Origin: Anoplopoma fimbria
Lineage: Eukaryota; Chordata; Actinopteri; Perciformes; Anoplopomatidae
Assembly (NCBI RefSeq): GCF_027596085.1
Contig: NC_072472.1
Coordinates: 11,333,219 to 11,397,218, forward strand
Direction of reading: 5' to 3'
Length of the DNA stretch: 64,000 nucleotides
Shown: in pieces, positions 26,701 to 54,780 of the stretch
How positions within the stretch are numbered: position 1 is the stretch's first letter
Layout: each line of letters starts with the position of its first letter
Made by a program: the position numbers and the translations under genes
Notes under the pieces: model-generated
What the model was told of the DNA's origin: nothing
What the model saw: only the letters and a program-made list of their open reading frames with translations
Database searches by the model: none

Positions 26701-28365
26701 TTTTAATACTGCCTCAGTGTTGAATCTTTTATTTGCATCAGCTGATTGTCACCAGCTTCTATGTAAACCTATACATTTAAATTCAGAGCCATCAAATCAT
26801 TGCTTTTAAGCTCCACAAGGTTTTATAATACTGTGTTTTTTTAAGACACATTTTTATAGGCTTATTCAACAAAATTATTTTGATTTTGATTTCACACATC
26901 AAGAAAATGGTTAGACATAAACTGGGAAAGTGGCTTATTCTTAAATCATCACTTAGACTACTTTAAATCCTTAAAAAGAGTATCATTGCTAATGTTAGCA
27001 GCTGTTCAGAGAAGATGCACAAGGGAGAACATTTAAGGAAATATATTGGTCAAGAGCCAAAGTTGTAATCTCTGCCAGGTGCTTTGACAGTGTACTTATT
27101 CAGTGGGTTGAAAAGCTAATTTTGTATTTCACTCTTTATAAATGTGCAAGGGGACATGAGACAAAGTTAAATGTACTTTAAAAACCTAAACGATTCAGGG
27201 CTTTTAAGACTAGTATTGTAGTGTGTAGAATAAATTGCAAACAATTCAGTCCATTTGTATGCAGTCTGTAACACCCACATATATGGAAAAGTCCAAAAAG
27301 TTATCTTTACTAAATGCATTCTATTATCTATGCTGTATACACAACGTAATTTAGGGACTACCAACAAGAACCACTGCTGAACACTGTGCTGGTGTCAGCA
27401 GACTCCAGATCAGCCAATGGTGCGAGCTTATGTCATTTCGAAGAAGGTGGGGTTTAACATCAGCCATCACAGTGGTGAGATGTAAATTTCAGGGCAATGG
27501 CTTCCAATCTCAGACACATACGTATTTAAGTGTTATTTTGAGTTCAATCAGCCATTTATGGACGATAACTGTGAGGGGGCTTTCATTAACCGCTCAGGGA
27601 TTTCTTTAGATGCTTTATTAAAGTTGGTTTCATTCATAAAGGTTGAAAACAAACTTTAAAAAAAAGCCTTGGATAGCTTGTGTCTGACATGAAAGTATTT
27701 CATACCAGGTTAAATTCATATTTGAACCCATATTCTCTGCAAACATGCTGCTCCTGACTGACCAACAGTGGCCATTTCCCAAACCATAACCACAACGCAA
27801 TAATGGAAAACTATCTTGTGATAAATAGAATCATGTTCAACATACAACAAATTTTGAACAACCCAACATTCCCAATGCTCCTCTAATCAAACGAACAGGC
27901 CTTTTCTTTTTAACTAATATCTTATTGGTTTACACTTAAATGATAAATCTAAAATTCACATCTCATATGTTTCAAAGACTTCTGATATATCACACTAAGG
28001 AAGAAATATGCTCAAAATACCAGTTATGTTACAATAGCACCGTATACATTAGTGCAGTATATCTAAGGTGCCTTCACTGCAAGTACTTTTGTAAACAAAT
28101 TAAGATTTTTTTGATTGTGTAAATGAGAGATGTGCACTGACAGACATCAAGCTAAACGGCAGCTTTTGCAGCTTTTAGTTTGAACCCAGATTCATATACT
28201 TGTGTTTCCCACTATCAAGCATGGCTGTGGATTGGATCTGTTCTTCCTACATGTTATTAGTAGTTTGGACTAATGTGGACACAGCATGCAGTGTGTGTCC
28301 TACGTATCATCAGACTTACAGTAAAGACATACGTACATGACGAACTACCATAGTCTTCTTAAAGC
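23720..28365. other. Intergenic, no gene seen
   Basis: Mostly unique AT-rich sequence. One long open stretch near 26026-26496 has a GTG start, AT-driven composition and no recognisable motif, so it is not called. No other structure noticed. Confidence 0.55.
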
Positions 28366-28368
28366 AGA

Positions 28369-28473
<105 letters not shown>

Positions 28474-28665
28474 GAGCCCCTGGTTTGTCCCCCTGCCCAC
28501 TTCCTCTGCAGCCTATGGTGTTTCCGCTGGGGTGAGACAGTGCCAGCTCCCTCCCTCTGCTTCCCAGTGGGGTCCTGCCTCCCGGCATCTGTCAGGGCAG
28601 CTGTCTCTCCTCTCCACTCTGCACTGCACCACACTATGCCCAGGCCTCCACGCAGGATCGTCGTG

Positions 28666-28667
<2 letters not shown>

Positions 28668-28706
<39 letters not shown>
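28668..28706 (+). repeat. (CA)n microsatellite
   Basis: About 39 bp, same orientation as the array at 28370. The 196 bp between them are GC-rich. Confidence 0.97.
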
Positions 28707-28709
<3 letters not shown>

Positions 28710-29844
28710 TGCATTAATACGCACCGAGACACGATAGGACATGCTCTCATAGTTTTTATTGTGTGAAGTCGAATGATTTTCTCAAATTGAAAAGCCAGAT
28801 TTGATCAATTCATTTACAGCGCTGAATTGCCCAAACTGCAGACACCCTCTTACAAAAGACTGCAGTCATATCTTGTCAAATCAAGGGGTTATTAAATCTT
28901 GCTCGTGTATGTTTGGTGTTTCTTAAAAGTATAAACAGCCCCCAATGACATCAAGATGTGCTCATAACTCCATCCTGTCAAACTGACACAGTCTGGGCTT
29001 TTTCAGCAAACCTCAAGACATATTGGACTAAATAAATGTCATACTATTCAGAAGGTGAGAGCTGCCAGGACAAATGGGTTTAGTTATAATAAAGATGTCA
29101 TATGAAAACATGTTTGTGCACCCAATCAGACTTTAGTAAGAATAAGCCAAACCAGCAGAATATGTTTTCTCTGTGGAAACTTACACCTCATATTATTCAA
29201 TTTCATTCGTTATTCTTTGTAATAGAACTGGACGGAGGCAGGAGACCTAACAGACTAACAGGGGAGAAGGAAAAAAAGGAGGAGGAGGAGGAGGAGGGGT
29301 AGCTCGGGGTCCAGGTGTGCCAGAAGCTTCAGGAAGTAAACATAAAAGCACTGAGCTGCACAGGTGCTGAAAAATGATCCTTTTCCTCGGGAGGCCCAGT
29401 AAAGAGGATGTGGGTGAGTGGGTGGGGGGCAGTGAAACTAGGAGAATAATGTGGAAAAGGATGAGGACATTGAACCAGAGAAGGTTGTCCTCAACTCTAG
29501 TTTTGACCGCAAGGCTGGAGTAAGCCCAACATCAACAACCTGCTGCCATCTTTGCCGGCAAATCCTCACAAAACACACCCAACTCCCCCCCACTACCATC
29601 TACGCCCCACTCTGTGCACTCTCACAGGTGGAGCGTGCACACAGACACTCGCATGCACAGGAACACAAAAAAAACAAACGTGTGTGCATATACAGACAAA
29701 AAACAAACCCACAAACGTCTCCCCTCCACCTCCCCTCCCCTCGGGGTAGAGGTCCATCCAACACAGATGTAGCCCTGATTAATTGGGCGCAACGCAGGGA
29801 AGTGGGTCTGGAAACTACCTGGCAATTTCCTTGCAGCCCATCCA

Positions 29845-29920
29845 ACCCCCCTCCTCCTCCCCCTCCTCCTCCCCCTCCTCCTCCTCCTCCCTCCTCCTCC
29901 TCCTCCTCCTCCTCCTCCTC
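29845..29920 (+). repeat. (TCC)n polypyrimidine tract
   Basis: About 75 bp of CTC/TCC units with CCC interruptions. The minus strand is GGA-rich. Mirror symmetry makes triplex DNA possible. Confidence 0.95.
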
Positions 29921-30112
29921 ACATTTGGATCACGTAAGTCAGCAGGTGGGCTGCTGGGAGGAGTGTCTGCCGTGTGCCGTTGATATTCTGCCTGCGTCCA
30001 GCTTGCTGGGCGCCCTACATTGCAGGCGCTCCCTCTGGCAATGCTTGCCTTGGCTCTGGGCTGAGTGCTGGAAACACTGAGAGCCTGACAGATTCCATGG
30101 GCGCATGTACAG

Positions 30113-30114
<2 letters not shown>

Positions 30115-30170
<56 letters not shown>
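30115..30170 (+). repeat. (CA)n microsatellite
   Basis: About 56 bp perfect. Confidence 0.97.
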
Positions 30171-30173
<3 letters not shown>

Positions 30174-30426
30174 CACATGCAGAATGGACTGCTCTCCACT
30201 GCCCAGCAGAGCACATCTTAGAAAGGGAGAAAGAGGGAGAAAAGAAAGGGAAAGAGTCAGAGGAATGGACAGACATACTGTATTTACCTCACACTTTTTC
30301 AGTAAAGCACGTGGATTACCCAGCGGAGCACCGGGAGGCTTTTTAATGAAAGCACAGGAAGGGGGCAGCAGCTGGTGGCATGTGTTTGAGCCGGGAGGAT
30401 AAGACCCCTTGCGCTGGGCTCGCCAG

Positions 30427-30444
30427 CCCCCCCCCCCCCCCCCC
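30427..30444 (+). repeat. C-run of about 18
   Basis: Unbroken C run followed by CTCTCTC. Confidence 0.95.
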
Positions 30445-30567
30445 TCTCTCACTTTCCTCATCTCCTACACCCCCTTCATCCAACCATCCTCCCTCCCCTC
30501 TCCCTCCACAGAGAATGAAGTCCTTTGTCCGTTCCACCACTGCCCGTCCTGGAGTCGGGCCTGAGAC

Positions 30568-30598
30568 GGGGGGGGTGGGTGGGTGGGTGGGTGGGGGG
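30568..30598 (+). other. G-quadruplex-forming sequence
   Basis: A G8 run, then repeated TGGG units, then a G6 run: six or more G-triplets separated by single T, a textbook parallel quadruplex pattern on the plus strand. Confidence 0.85.
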
Positions 30599-33500
30599 CT
30601 TCTGGTCAGCCAGCACCAGAACCAGAGCAGAACCAAGTTGAGCCCCTCACAGAGCTGGCTGCAGCCTGCCGCCACAGACCAACACCAAGTCCCAAATCAC
30701 CCTGTGCTGGGAAAGGAAAAAGAAAAATGAGCAAAACAGAGAGAGAGAGAGACATCAACAGAACGGTTGGACAATACCAATGAGAGAGATGGACAGAAGG
30801 AAAAACACAGAGGAGTGTGGCCAAAACTGCAACAGAGAAAAGAGGACATTTCACTCAAGTCTTGCAACCACAAGATGTCTTATTTTGAATGGGGGAAAAA
30901 AATGCCCAAAAGAACAAAGGAGTAAATTATTGTGCTAAAGACACAACAACACATTTTTCTAGACTGATGTGCCGAGGAGCTTGGCGTCCGCTGTAGACAG
31001 CTTTATTGAATAAAATCAAAGCGTATTTATTCCGTTGTGTCTTATACAAAACTGAACTGGAAATTCTAGTGCTAAGTAAATATAGGTATGTAATAGATAT
31101 GAAAGTATAACTGGAAATATGTAAACTTATTGCAATGCAATTTAATGAATAATGGACAACATTACAGCAAAAGAAGTCAGATAGGAGTATATATTGAACA
31201 TTACTCATCCCTTGTACTCTCCTTTACTCATTTCCAAATAATAATCCTCCATACATGCATGTACGACATAAATTAGAGAAAAGGAGAATTAAGGAAACAA
31301 GAGTAAAGTTTGTATTTGAATGAAGTTGTTCTGAGTTGGAGAAGAAATAAGTAAGTGATGGTCTCTTGGGTGTTGAATCACATTAAATTAGGTGAATGTT
31401 GGGGAATCAATCCAGAGCTGCTTTTCACGTTGCCTCTATTGCGTTATGTGTGTTCAGTCAGAGTAGATATGAGAGGCTCCACTTATCAGAAAGGCTTGGT
31501 TCACAAAAGACCTTGTGTGTTTTTCAGGAATTGGATCTGCGTCACCTTGTTGCCCCTCAGACCCTAAACCACCGCTTCATCCCCCTATGCTCATACAAAG
31601 TACCGTTATCCTGTCTTTCCACTTCAACTGTGTTTCTGAGCTTTTATGCAACAGCAGAATAGAAACAAGTACAAATACTCAGTAAAAGTTTGGACAAAGG
31701 GGAGGCTTCGCTGCACTTGTTCTTTGTCCCCACAAAGCTTTTCAAGGTTCTCGCCTCTGATTGGCTTCTAAAATATCTGAGAGCTGTCCTTGTTTTTGCT
31801 GTATTTTTTTTTTTTCATTTCTGCAGTTAACCAGTCTACTCATTGGTTCAGCCAAGGCGGCTTTGAAAGCTCATGCTAACTGCAGAGATCTTATTGTGTT
31901 TTTTTTTGGTAATGTATCAGTTCCCGTGCACCAGAGAGGATTATTCCCAGGAATGAATATCTACAGTATATCCACTACCAGCTGCTCAGAAAAGTGAAAG
32001 CAACAACTGTGAAAACCTTCCTTGAGTTAGCTTTTAATTTGTTTAAATGATGAGTCTGTGAAAACTGCAGAAATGTATATAAGATAAGTACTTTTAACCT
32101 CTATTATTCCAGGACAATCCCATTCAGATTTTAAATCTCTTTTACAAGGGAGTCCTACTTCTATATGTAATAGTGATATAATTGTATATGGCATTTTCTT
32201 TTTCTACATCACCATCTTTAATAAACAAATGAACGTTAAAACGTTTAGAGTTAAATTCACTTCCTAGTGAAGGTCAGACTAGAGGGTCGGCTGCAGCCTG
32301 GAGCAGATGAGCTGCGAGTCAATGGAGGCCCTTGAACCTGGTTACTTGGTTTGAAGTACTTGTCTTGACTCCACTAAAAACCTATTTGCAGTAATGTGTA
32401 ATATAATTCATGTCCTGTGACCCTGGGTGAGTGTAAATATCATTAAGACCTATAGTATATAATCATCTCGTGGCTCACAGTCATGATATTGTATTTGTAT
32501 TGCTACGACGCAGTGTTTGAGGCAGATTAGTGTACTGCCAGGTTGTCTTGTGCTCTAGAAATACGATGAATACAACTTCACACCTTATAGAAAGTGTGTC
32601 AGTATGCTTGACCCCTCTCTAATTATGTTGCTACCTCAATATCATGTTATGTAGCACATGACATCACTTATAAGTGAGGTTATGGGGATTTCTTTTAGCT
32701 GCAATAACATTTAAATATTCATCATCCACTCCACTCCAGGTTTTGTTCCCCTGTTTAAGATTTCTCAGTTCATAACTCCCACCAAGTTTCTACTAAAGCT
32801 AATATTTAGGCTATTGTGCTGTAAAATGTCCGTTCCTTTTATGTGTTATGAATGCCTTGAAAAGGAGGAAAAAAGCAAAGCCAAAACTCTTAGAATGTTG
32901 AGAAAAAAAATAAAAAATAAATTCGGGTTACAGAAATATAAATGGTGTTATAGGAGTGCATTTTCCTTGATCTGTTTTTTTTTTTTTTTTTTTTTACACC
33001 TTAAAGCTCAGAATTTATAAATCAACCAAAAGAAAAGTGAGTTTAACACACATTATTTAAAAGTGACTAAAGTTCATCTTCAAACGCGAGACAAATTGTT
33101 CAGATTTAAAGAGGTTCAGATTCACAAGGTCATCGCTCACCTGAATGGTTATTTTATTGAATGAAGCACTGCCTTATCTATCGCTCTGTGTTATCTCTCA
33201 CTATGTGTGTACATGTTACGCACAGGTATGTGTGGGAACATTTTTCTGTTCTCTGGATAAGTGCGATCATTGTTCCCTGATCTCTGAACTCTTGGTATTG
33301 TTGGTTTCTCTCCATTGCTGGAACAATATGTTTGGAATTTAGCTGCACGAGTTTCACAGCTCTTATACTTTACTCCAATCTAACTGGTGACTGGTATGAC
33401 AGTTTATTCTACCATGCGTCAATCTCCCACTCTGTAGCAGCCAATCCCATAGCCATTAGCCAATTTCCAAGTTACTTGAGTGTTTTGCCTCCTTTGCACC

Positions 33501-33665
33501 TCAACACCTCTTCCTCCTCACCTCCTATAAGGAGGACAAACTCCAGGACGCTCCAGTGATCATGTGCCTGTGACATCTATTCCTGGCGACAACTAATGTT
33601 GGATTGGTCACAGTTCTAGGGAGTAAAATCCGGGCTCTGTTGGTCCTGTGACTAAGGTGCTGAGG

Positions 33666-33679
33666 GTGCCCCCTAGAGA
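33666..33679 (-). promoter_or_regulatory. CTCF-like motif
   Basis: On the minus strand TCTCTAGGGGGCAC matches 12 of 14 core CTCF positions, including the AGGGGGC centre. Motif match only. Confidence 0.4.
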
Positions 33680-36600
33680 CAGGGGAGGTCATTACTCGTA
33701 GTCTCTGATGACGATGATGATGGACGACAGTTTTTTTTTCTTTTTTTTCTCCGTGGCTCTTAAGGTCCTTTCACACATGCTCCATGAAAGAATATCGAAT
33801 CCTTGTCCTTCTGCACATCGGAGCATGGCAGTGGAACAGCATCCACGCATGGCAACACCAGCCCAACAACCATCTCCTAGCAACGCACGTCCTCTGCCCC
33901 AGGAGGAATCTGGAGGTCTCTGCTGTAGTCACACCATGCGTTTCCTGGAGGGCAATCAGCTTTTTTCCTCATCTCTTCTCAAACTCCCTCACTCTTGCCC
34001 TACGTCTCGCTGCTTCTCGCGTCCAAATACTTCATTCCAACTGGCTAAGCTGTTTTGGAACGAGTCTTCCTTGGGATGAAAATAACAAGCTCACTAAATT
34101 TAAGACAACAAAAAAAAAGCGGGGAAAGTAAATTAGCCTGGATTCTTAGAAACCGCTTGACAAAGTGAACATAGTGCGACTATTGCAAAGTATATAACTT
34201 AAAATTAGATTTTTTTTTGTCACCATTTTCTCAGTTTTATTAAATATATCACCATATTGCCATAAATATGCATCTAACGTATGTAACAATTTGAATGTAT
34301 CTTGCCAAAAGAGAAAGTTTTCCATGACCTTGCATGACCTTTTTGATTTTCCTTTAAAAAACAAAGCAAAAAAACCATTAAACTCCAGTTAGCCCTCGTG
34401 TGACAGAAGGTACCTAATCAAAACAACCTCTGCACGCAACTCCTAACGTGCGTGCACGTTTTCCCCCTCCGCACTAGTCCCCTTCCTCCCAGCGCCATCA
34501 CCACAAACCATCGTTCCCACAGTATTCCCATGACTCTCGGCTGCTCCCCCTCTCTTCCCCTCGAAGGGCCCAGACTTCACCAAAAGGCAGGAGGGCTGCG
34601 TTGGCGAGCAGCGAGCCGCTCTAGCCCACCTTCCTCACATCTGAGAACCTCTGTGAAATCCTAATCCCCAGAGCAGGGTGAAGCGCAGGCCCAGCTTGCC
34701 TGACCTCTCTGGTTGCCATGGATACAGCGCACTATAAATAAAACAGAGGGGGCTTTTTTTTTTTTTCGAGCAGTTTGGCAGGGCTGTGTGGCCTGCTCAC
34801 TGGTGGGGCTTATTTTCTCTCTCCCTCCCTCGTTCTGTCTCTCCTCACTCTCATTCTACTCCCCCTTTTCACTCATTCTCTCAATCATTGAGTGTCCGTC
34901 CTCTCTTTCTCTGTCTTGTGCTTCCTCCCTCTCCTTGTCTCTGTTGCTCATTCAACATTTTCATTCAACCCCTTCAAACCTGAACACCTGTATTAGTGCC
35001 ATAGCTGTTTTTCGATTAATTTAATTCTTGCAAAACATGGCAGTTCGACAAGTCATTGTTCAAATTTGGAAAGTAAACACACGGAGAAGCAACTTGTTTG
35101 GCTGGTAGCAATTTATATCTGTCAAGTAAACACACAGAGAGCCATCTCAACAGACGCCAAGTTGGTAGAAAAAGGGAAGACTTTCGTTGATTGTTGCAGA
35201 AAGCCACCGGGAGACAAGGGAGGAGTGTGCTTGCGCACTGAATCAGGACCGCGCTGCAGATTTTTTGTCTGGCAAGGCACATCTCGGGAGGCTGGAAAAT
35301 AATTTGGTCATGGCTGTGGGAGGTTGTTGCGAGTGGGAGGCGTGCGGGTGATGTGGGGGAGAAGGTTTGAGGGGTGACTGGTTGGTGGGAGGAGGAGGAG
35401 GGGGTCGGGGTTTTTTGACCGTCTCGCTGTGGTGAAAACATGCTTGACACCTCATTCCTTTCCAGTTAATGTGGAGCGGACTGCAGGATGTTAACCCTTT
35501 AGCCTGCCGTTTGATGCTCGGTCTCCACCGTTGCACAATAAGTCCTCAAACACTTCCTGCTTTACGGCCGGGGCTCAAACTTTCCACGGAGGGAAATCAG
35601 TCCCGCCAGTCGTGGGAGGGATGGTTACAGTATAAATTATTTTCTGGTATCATGTCTACATTAGCGGAGTGTAATACTGTGAGACAATATGACAGGCCTG
35701 CTGTACAGTCTTCAGAAGCTGTCGCCATGATTTCAAATTTTGACCCATCACACGCCAGATACTCTTTGTCTGGGAGAATTTTGAAGAGTAAGCTACATTT
35801 CCCCGGACCATCTGCCTTCGTATGAATTACACAAAAGACACGACCGGCAAACCGGCAAACATCCACAATGTTGCCTGGGAGACAGAGGTCACATGAGAGG
35901 ATGAGTCACAGAAACCCAGAAAAACTACCTAGAAACCAACGCTATCGAACGGCCTCGCTGTCGCTTTGGTGCTCTTTACAGTTTGGCGACGTGCGGTGGG
36001 ATTAGTGTCGTGTCAGTGCATAAACGACAGTGAGACGGCGCCCTTGGCAAAAGACAAGTAAACAGTTAAACTTAATGGGGCCAGAATGTGATACCTCAAT
36101 ACGAATCCACTTCAGTGGCAGTCACTATCCTTTTTACTAGCACACACACACACACACACACACAGCCCTGTGTGCATATCAACCTGTGTCTGACCATGGG
36201 TCTACTGCTGCTGTGTGTGAGTGTGTGTGTGTGTGAGTGTGCGTGTGTGTGAGTGTGTGTGTGTTCATGCAGACCTGGAGAGTAGGGAGTTAATGCAGGC
36301 AGGGCTGTGGCAGTCCTCCTGCCCCTCAGCCAGATTAATCATGCAGGAGAGACACAGCAGGCCCCCGTTCATTCTGCCTGGGGGTGAAGCTGTGCCCGCA
36401 TGCTCTCAGTATCACATGGCCCCGGCCCCCCTCTCCTCTCCTCTCCTCTCTCTCTCCCCCCCCCTCTCTCACTCTTTTCCCTCTCTACTGGGGGTGCTGT
36501 GGATGGGGCTGGTGGTGGAGGAGGCGTAGGAGGGGGTTATCGGTGGTGTGGTGGAACGCCACAGCACGCAGTGTAGCTTTTTTCTTCTTCTTTTTGTTTT

Positions 36601-36794
36601 TTTTTTCTCTCTTCTCCCCCTTCACTTCCCCTCTCTGTGGGTGTGAAGCGAGTGGAGGCAGAAAAAAAAAAGAAGAAGAGAGAAACAGGCGTCCATCTCT
36701 CCTGCAAGGAGACAACAACAGCCTCTTTTTTATCTCCCGACGGAGGGCCCTGACGACAGCAGTGGCCAGGCTCTGTGGATGAAGGGAAGTGTGA

Positions 36795-36818
36795 GGGGAG
36801 GGGGGGGGGGCGGCGGGA
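36795..36818 (+). other. G-run with quadruplex potential
   Basis: AGGGGAG, then ten or more G, then CGGCGGGAGG. Four G-triplets can be found within 24 bases. Confidence 0.6.
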
Positions 36819-38504
36819 GGAGCGTGCTTGGGTGGGGGCGGCTACCAAGGGACTTGCCACAGATATCTCCTGGAAACTGCTCGACGATGTCTGTGCGCAT
36901 CAGAGAACAGCCACGGCCATTGTTGGGCTCATTGGGAAACAGTTATCTAGGCGGCCATCGTGCAGTGGCGTGTTTCAGCATTTTGCAGTGTGTTACACAA
37001 TCACTTACACTGTCTGTACAGTATAGAGACATATATGATTCATGTTGTGTAATGTTGCAAGTCTTCAAGATTGAGCAGCCTACTGTTAATTTGAGTTTAA
37101 CCGGTCCATATGCGTGTTGGCCGTTATTTGCTTCCTGTCAGAGCAAGATGCACTTTTGTGACGCATGAGAGAGGTGTTTACTTCTGTGTGGACGTACAAA
37201 CACACAACTAGAACCATGTGTATTTAGACAGACGTGCATCGAATGGAATTCATGCTTTGACACATTGACTTCATCAAGTGTTGCTGGACATTTCCAACCA
37301 TATCACAAAAACTTCTGACTCACTTTTGTTCTAGAATCAAGCATCATTTTATCGAACAAAGCAATGATTTAACATATGTGCATATTTTAGTTTTAGCTGT
37401 ATCGAGTGGCAGCAGTATTATGGTTCTACAAGAGTCACAAGCCTGACTTTGAAATATGTTTTCCCAGCTAGAAAATGTGTACTGGAGAGGTGAAGAAGAC
37501 ACACTTTCACCCTATGTAACAATCACTGTGCACATGTTTTAAATGAAGCATTTTAAAGTATATTTTCAGTGTAATTTAGTTTCACTTTAAAGTTAAAAAA
37601 AAGTTGAAACACACTTAGCTTTTGAACTGTTGTGCTGCATATTTGACCAATATCCTCCAATATGCTCTAATATACTGTACTATTATCTTGACTAGTTTAA
37701 CATATAACATGTTGGCCATATTGTATGCGGTTTGTCCAGTGACATCTTCCTAACGTGTAAAACTAATTCTGACATTTAATAGGACTACTTGTTTCACTTC
37801 TATGCCATTTGTAGTTGATTGATAGTATAAAGTTTTGTATATATACTTTTTAAATCTGTCTTCTGACAGCATATAGCTCCTAAGACACCTGTGCTACTCT
37901 TGCTTTAACACGCATAACCAGATTAATTAATGGACATTATTCTGCCACTTTACTGCAGCAGAGAGCATTTCTCACTTCATCATTGCTGAAATAACATACA
38001 ATTTGGGTTTTTGTTTTTTTTTTACCCCAGTGAGCTGATTTGTACAGATTAGCCTGCTGCCAAACATTAGCTGAGGTAACTGAGATCTGCGATGGAAATT
38101 ACAGATACAACTGTGAAAATATGCCATACAATTTACGCATTGGCAAACATTTGAATTTCAATTCAAAGCTTGGGGAGCATCGCTGGAAATTAAGCAAGAA
38201 ACGTCTGAGCAAAGTAATAACAAGCGTGGGGGTGGATGTGTTGCCCTGCTGAAATTCAAATTCTACACCGGCTCTGGTGAAGAATGCAGGTCTATCTGCT
38301 GAGGCTGGACATTTTCAAAAATGTAAGATATTTTCAGTGAACTAGCTGCAAACCTTCATGACATGTTAGTGTTGTGGGTTGAATTCTGTCTCATACAAGA
38401 CATTAAAAAGAATAATGTTTATTTCAGTTTGGAATTATGAAGATAGAAGCTAGCTACACAAGTGGGAGATAGTGACAAAAAACTACACAACAAGAGAGTA
38501 CAAG

Positions 38505-39462
38505 GTGTAAAAGTTACACAATTTTATTATTTCTTTGATTGCGTCATACAAGCTTGACAACAAAGATAAAAATGTCTCTCATTTTACAAGCGAACATCGC
38601 AGTAATGTTGAATATCCCATTACAAAACATCTTTCTCCCTATAGAAAAAAGTGAAAAAACAAACAAACAGAAAAAGTACAACCAAGCATTTCTAAAATAG
38701 TACTGGAAATATTGCAGAAGAGTAACACGGAGCTGGATTATTTGGCAGCGACTGTCTGACTTGATCCACTGGGAGTGACAGACGATGCATTTGGCACTGT
38801 CTCCGGTCCACAACAGGTCGCAGTGAGGCTCCTGCCAGGTGGCAGAGGGAGACATACATTGCATTGTGACAAATAAACAACCCTAAAGTATTCCCAAGGA
38901 GGAGACAGCGAGATGAAGGAGGACCCTACTGTGCCTTATTCTAGCCCATTATGCCTGCCCATGCCCAGTCTTTTGTCCTGAACCAAACACACGTGTGTCT
39001 GCATATGAGCTCATGCAAACTGTCTTATAAGTGATGAAGATAATGTCATTGGTAAGTAAACAATGTTGTGTGTATGGGGTTTGTGTATTGGACATGAAAA
39101 CGTGTGTCACACAAAGTGGAAAGCATCAATATCAAGTGAATACATGTGATTGACATTAATTCCCTGGAAAAAAATACATACACATTGCGATCGGTCGCTT
39201 TGGAATTTCCTTCCCACGAAGAGTGTTTACAGTACTGAAGCTTCCAAACATAAAAAGAAAACCATTACATTCAAGCATTTCCATTGCTGTGCTTTGGGAG
39301 TGATGGCAACATTGTGAACATTACCATTTTTGAGTTGGTCATCTCATTCACCCCACTGGCTGAGGCTCCTCATTAGGGGCCCCATATTGTTCAGCGTGGC
39401 TTTATTTGATTCACTGGGATGCGTGAAGCCGGGTGGGCGTCGTGTTCGTCACTGTGTGAGGA
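38505..39462 (-). other. Probable 3' UTR of the SH2D4-like gene
   Basis: There is no supportable coding between the TAA and an AATAAA at 38523-38528. The length (about 950 nt) is ordinary for a 3' UTR. Assignment rests on continuity with exon 5 and on the poly(A) signal. Confidence 0.5.
38523..38528 (-). terminator. Candidate poly(A) signal of the SH2D4-like gene
   Basis: AATAAA on the minus strand, followed by TTGTACTCTCTTGTTGTGTAG-like U/GU-rich sequence about 30 nt on, as expected downstream of a cleavage site. Confidence 0.5.
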
Positions 39463-53515
<14,053 letters not shown>

Positions 53516-53656
53516 TCATGTCATCCGAAGATCACAGCTTCTTTATCCTGAAATCACTGGTGTTTACCCCCATAAACTCTACTTCATCAATCGAGGTGCT
53601 TGCTCATCCTCACACACACTTTTGTACATTTTAGTACAAGCTCACACACATGCATA

Positions 53657-53744
53657 CACTCACTCACTCACTCACTCACTCACTCACTCACTCACTCACT
53701 CACTCACTCACTCACTCACTCACTCACTCACTCACACACACACA
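53657..53744 (+). repeat. (ACTC)n tetranucleotide array with CA tail
   Basis: About 19 ACTC units and then a short CA run. It starts about 150 bp upstream of the putative TATA-like box. Confidence 0.97.
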
Positions 53745-54712
53745 AAATCCTGTTTCCTCTCTTGAGTTGTGCTGACGGTTTCCCCACCCTACTGAGATGT
53801 CAGTTTTCTTTGTCTTTGGAGGTCATCATTGGGACTTTCTACAAGAAAGAACAAACAGGAAACACTTGAAACGAACATTTGTAAGATTAAGTTGTACGCT
53901 ACAGTTACTACATTTTTATCTTGTGTCCTATATACATTTGTTAAAACCACCTTTGTCGCATTCAGAAACTTTTTTTCCTTCCAGTCATTCCTTTAGAAAG
54001 TCTGTGTCAGTTGTCCCTCCCTTCATGAATACGGAAGAGCCCAAACCCTGTTTCTAAACTGACAGAAAGACTGCAGCCCAGAATGGGAGGAGATTCTAAA
54101 GGAATGGGACTGTTTCTGTCATCAGTGGCCCACCTCCCTCCTCCTCCCCCTCCCCACCACACATCCCTTCCCAAGAAAAAAAAAAAGAAGAAAAACCCCT
54201 GTTCCTTTTCTCTCCTAAACTCCCAAGAGACAGCGGCTCCATTTTAACATTGCCAGTTTCTGGTTGTAAGAGAGAAAAAACAATAACAACAGGGTCTTAG
54301 ACCAGAACAGCGTGAGCCGGTTTCTCTAATAAGGAGATTGCAATGGACTCCTCCAATCACAGTGGGTAGTTAAACAATGGCTACCACATAGGCAGCACTT
54401 GGAGGGAAAGAAAGCATGTCTCACACTGAGAAGTATCACACTGGTGGAATACAGATGTGTCTACTAAACACATCGTAGGGTGCAGAGGAGGAAACCCGGG
54501 GAAAAGGGTAAAGCACGTAGGTGGTACAAAACAAAGGGGAGCAGTAAGAGAAGGGTAGAATTTGCTGGAGTACTCACAGTGGGATGTAGACAGCCGCTCC
54601 ACAGCAGAGTATGCTAACTAAGCTGAGAGAGTCAGAGCGCCTGTGGGTCCTCCTTGTCTTTGTGTGTATGACTGGGCTGATGACATCACAGCATTCCATA
54701 ATCTCCCTCCCT

Positions 54713-54780
54713 CTCTGCCTCTCTCTCGCTCTCTCTCTATCTATCTATCTATCTCTCTCTCTCTCTCGCTCTCTCTCTCA
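54713..54780 (+). repeat. CT/TCTA pyrimidine repeat
   Basis: CT units with an internal (ATCT)4. Confidence 0.93.

Larger units (their letters stand above)
28710..38500. other. Intergenic, no gene seen
   Basis: Holds a GC-rich cluster of non-B-DNA motifs (29.8-30.6 kb), a CTCF-like motif at 33.67 kb, pyrimidine tracts at 34.8-34.95 and 36.4-36.6 kb, and a G-run at 36801-36810. Several long open frames here are products of simple repeats. No exon recognised. Confidence 0.5.

Noticed and set aside
29451..30080. 209-codon open frame with Pro and Ser runs
   Set aside because: Starts at GTG and is held open by the TCC tract; composition is low-complexity and no family is recognisable.
38544..38864. 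106-codon minus-strand frame with several Cys/His
   Set aside because: It lies between the SH2D4-like stop and the poly(A) signal, does not start at a supported exon boundary, and is best explained as 3' UTR.
53641..53750. Regular short repeats considered as a CRISPR array
   Set aside because: A continuous ACTC microsatellite with no unique spacers, in an animal genome.
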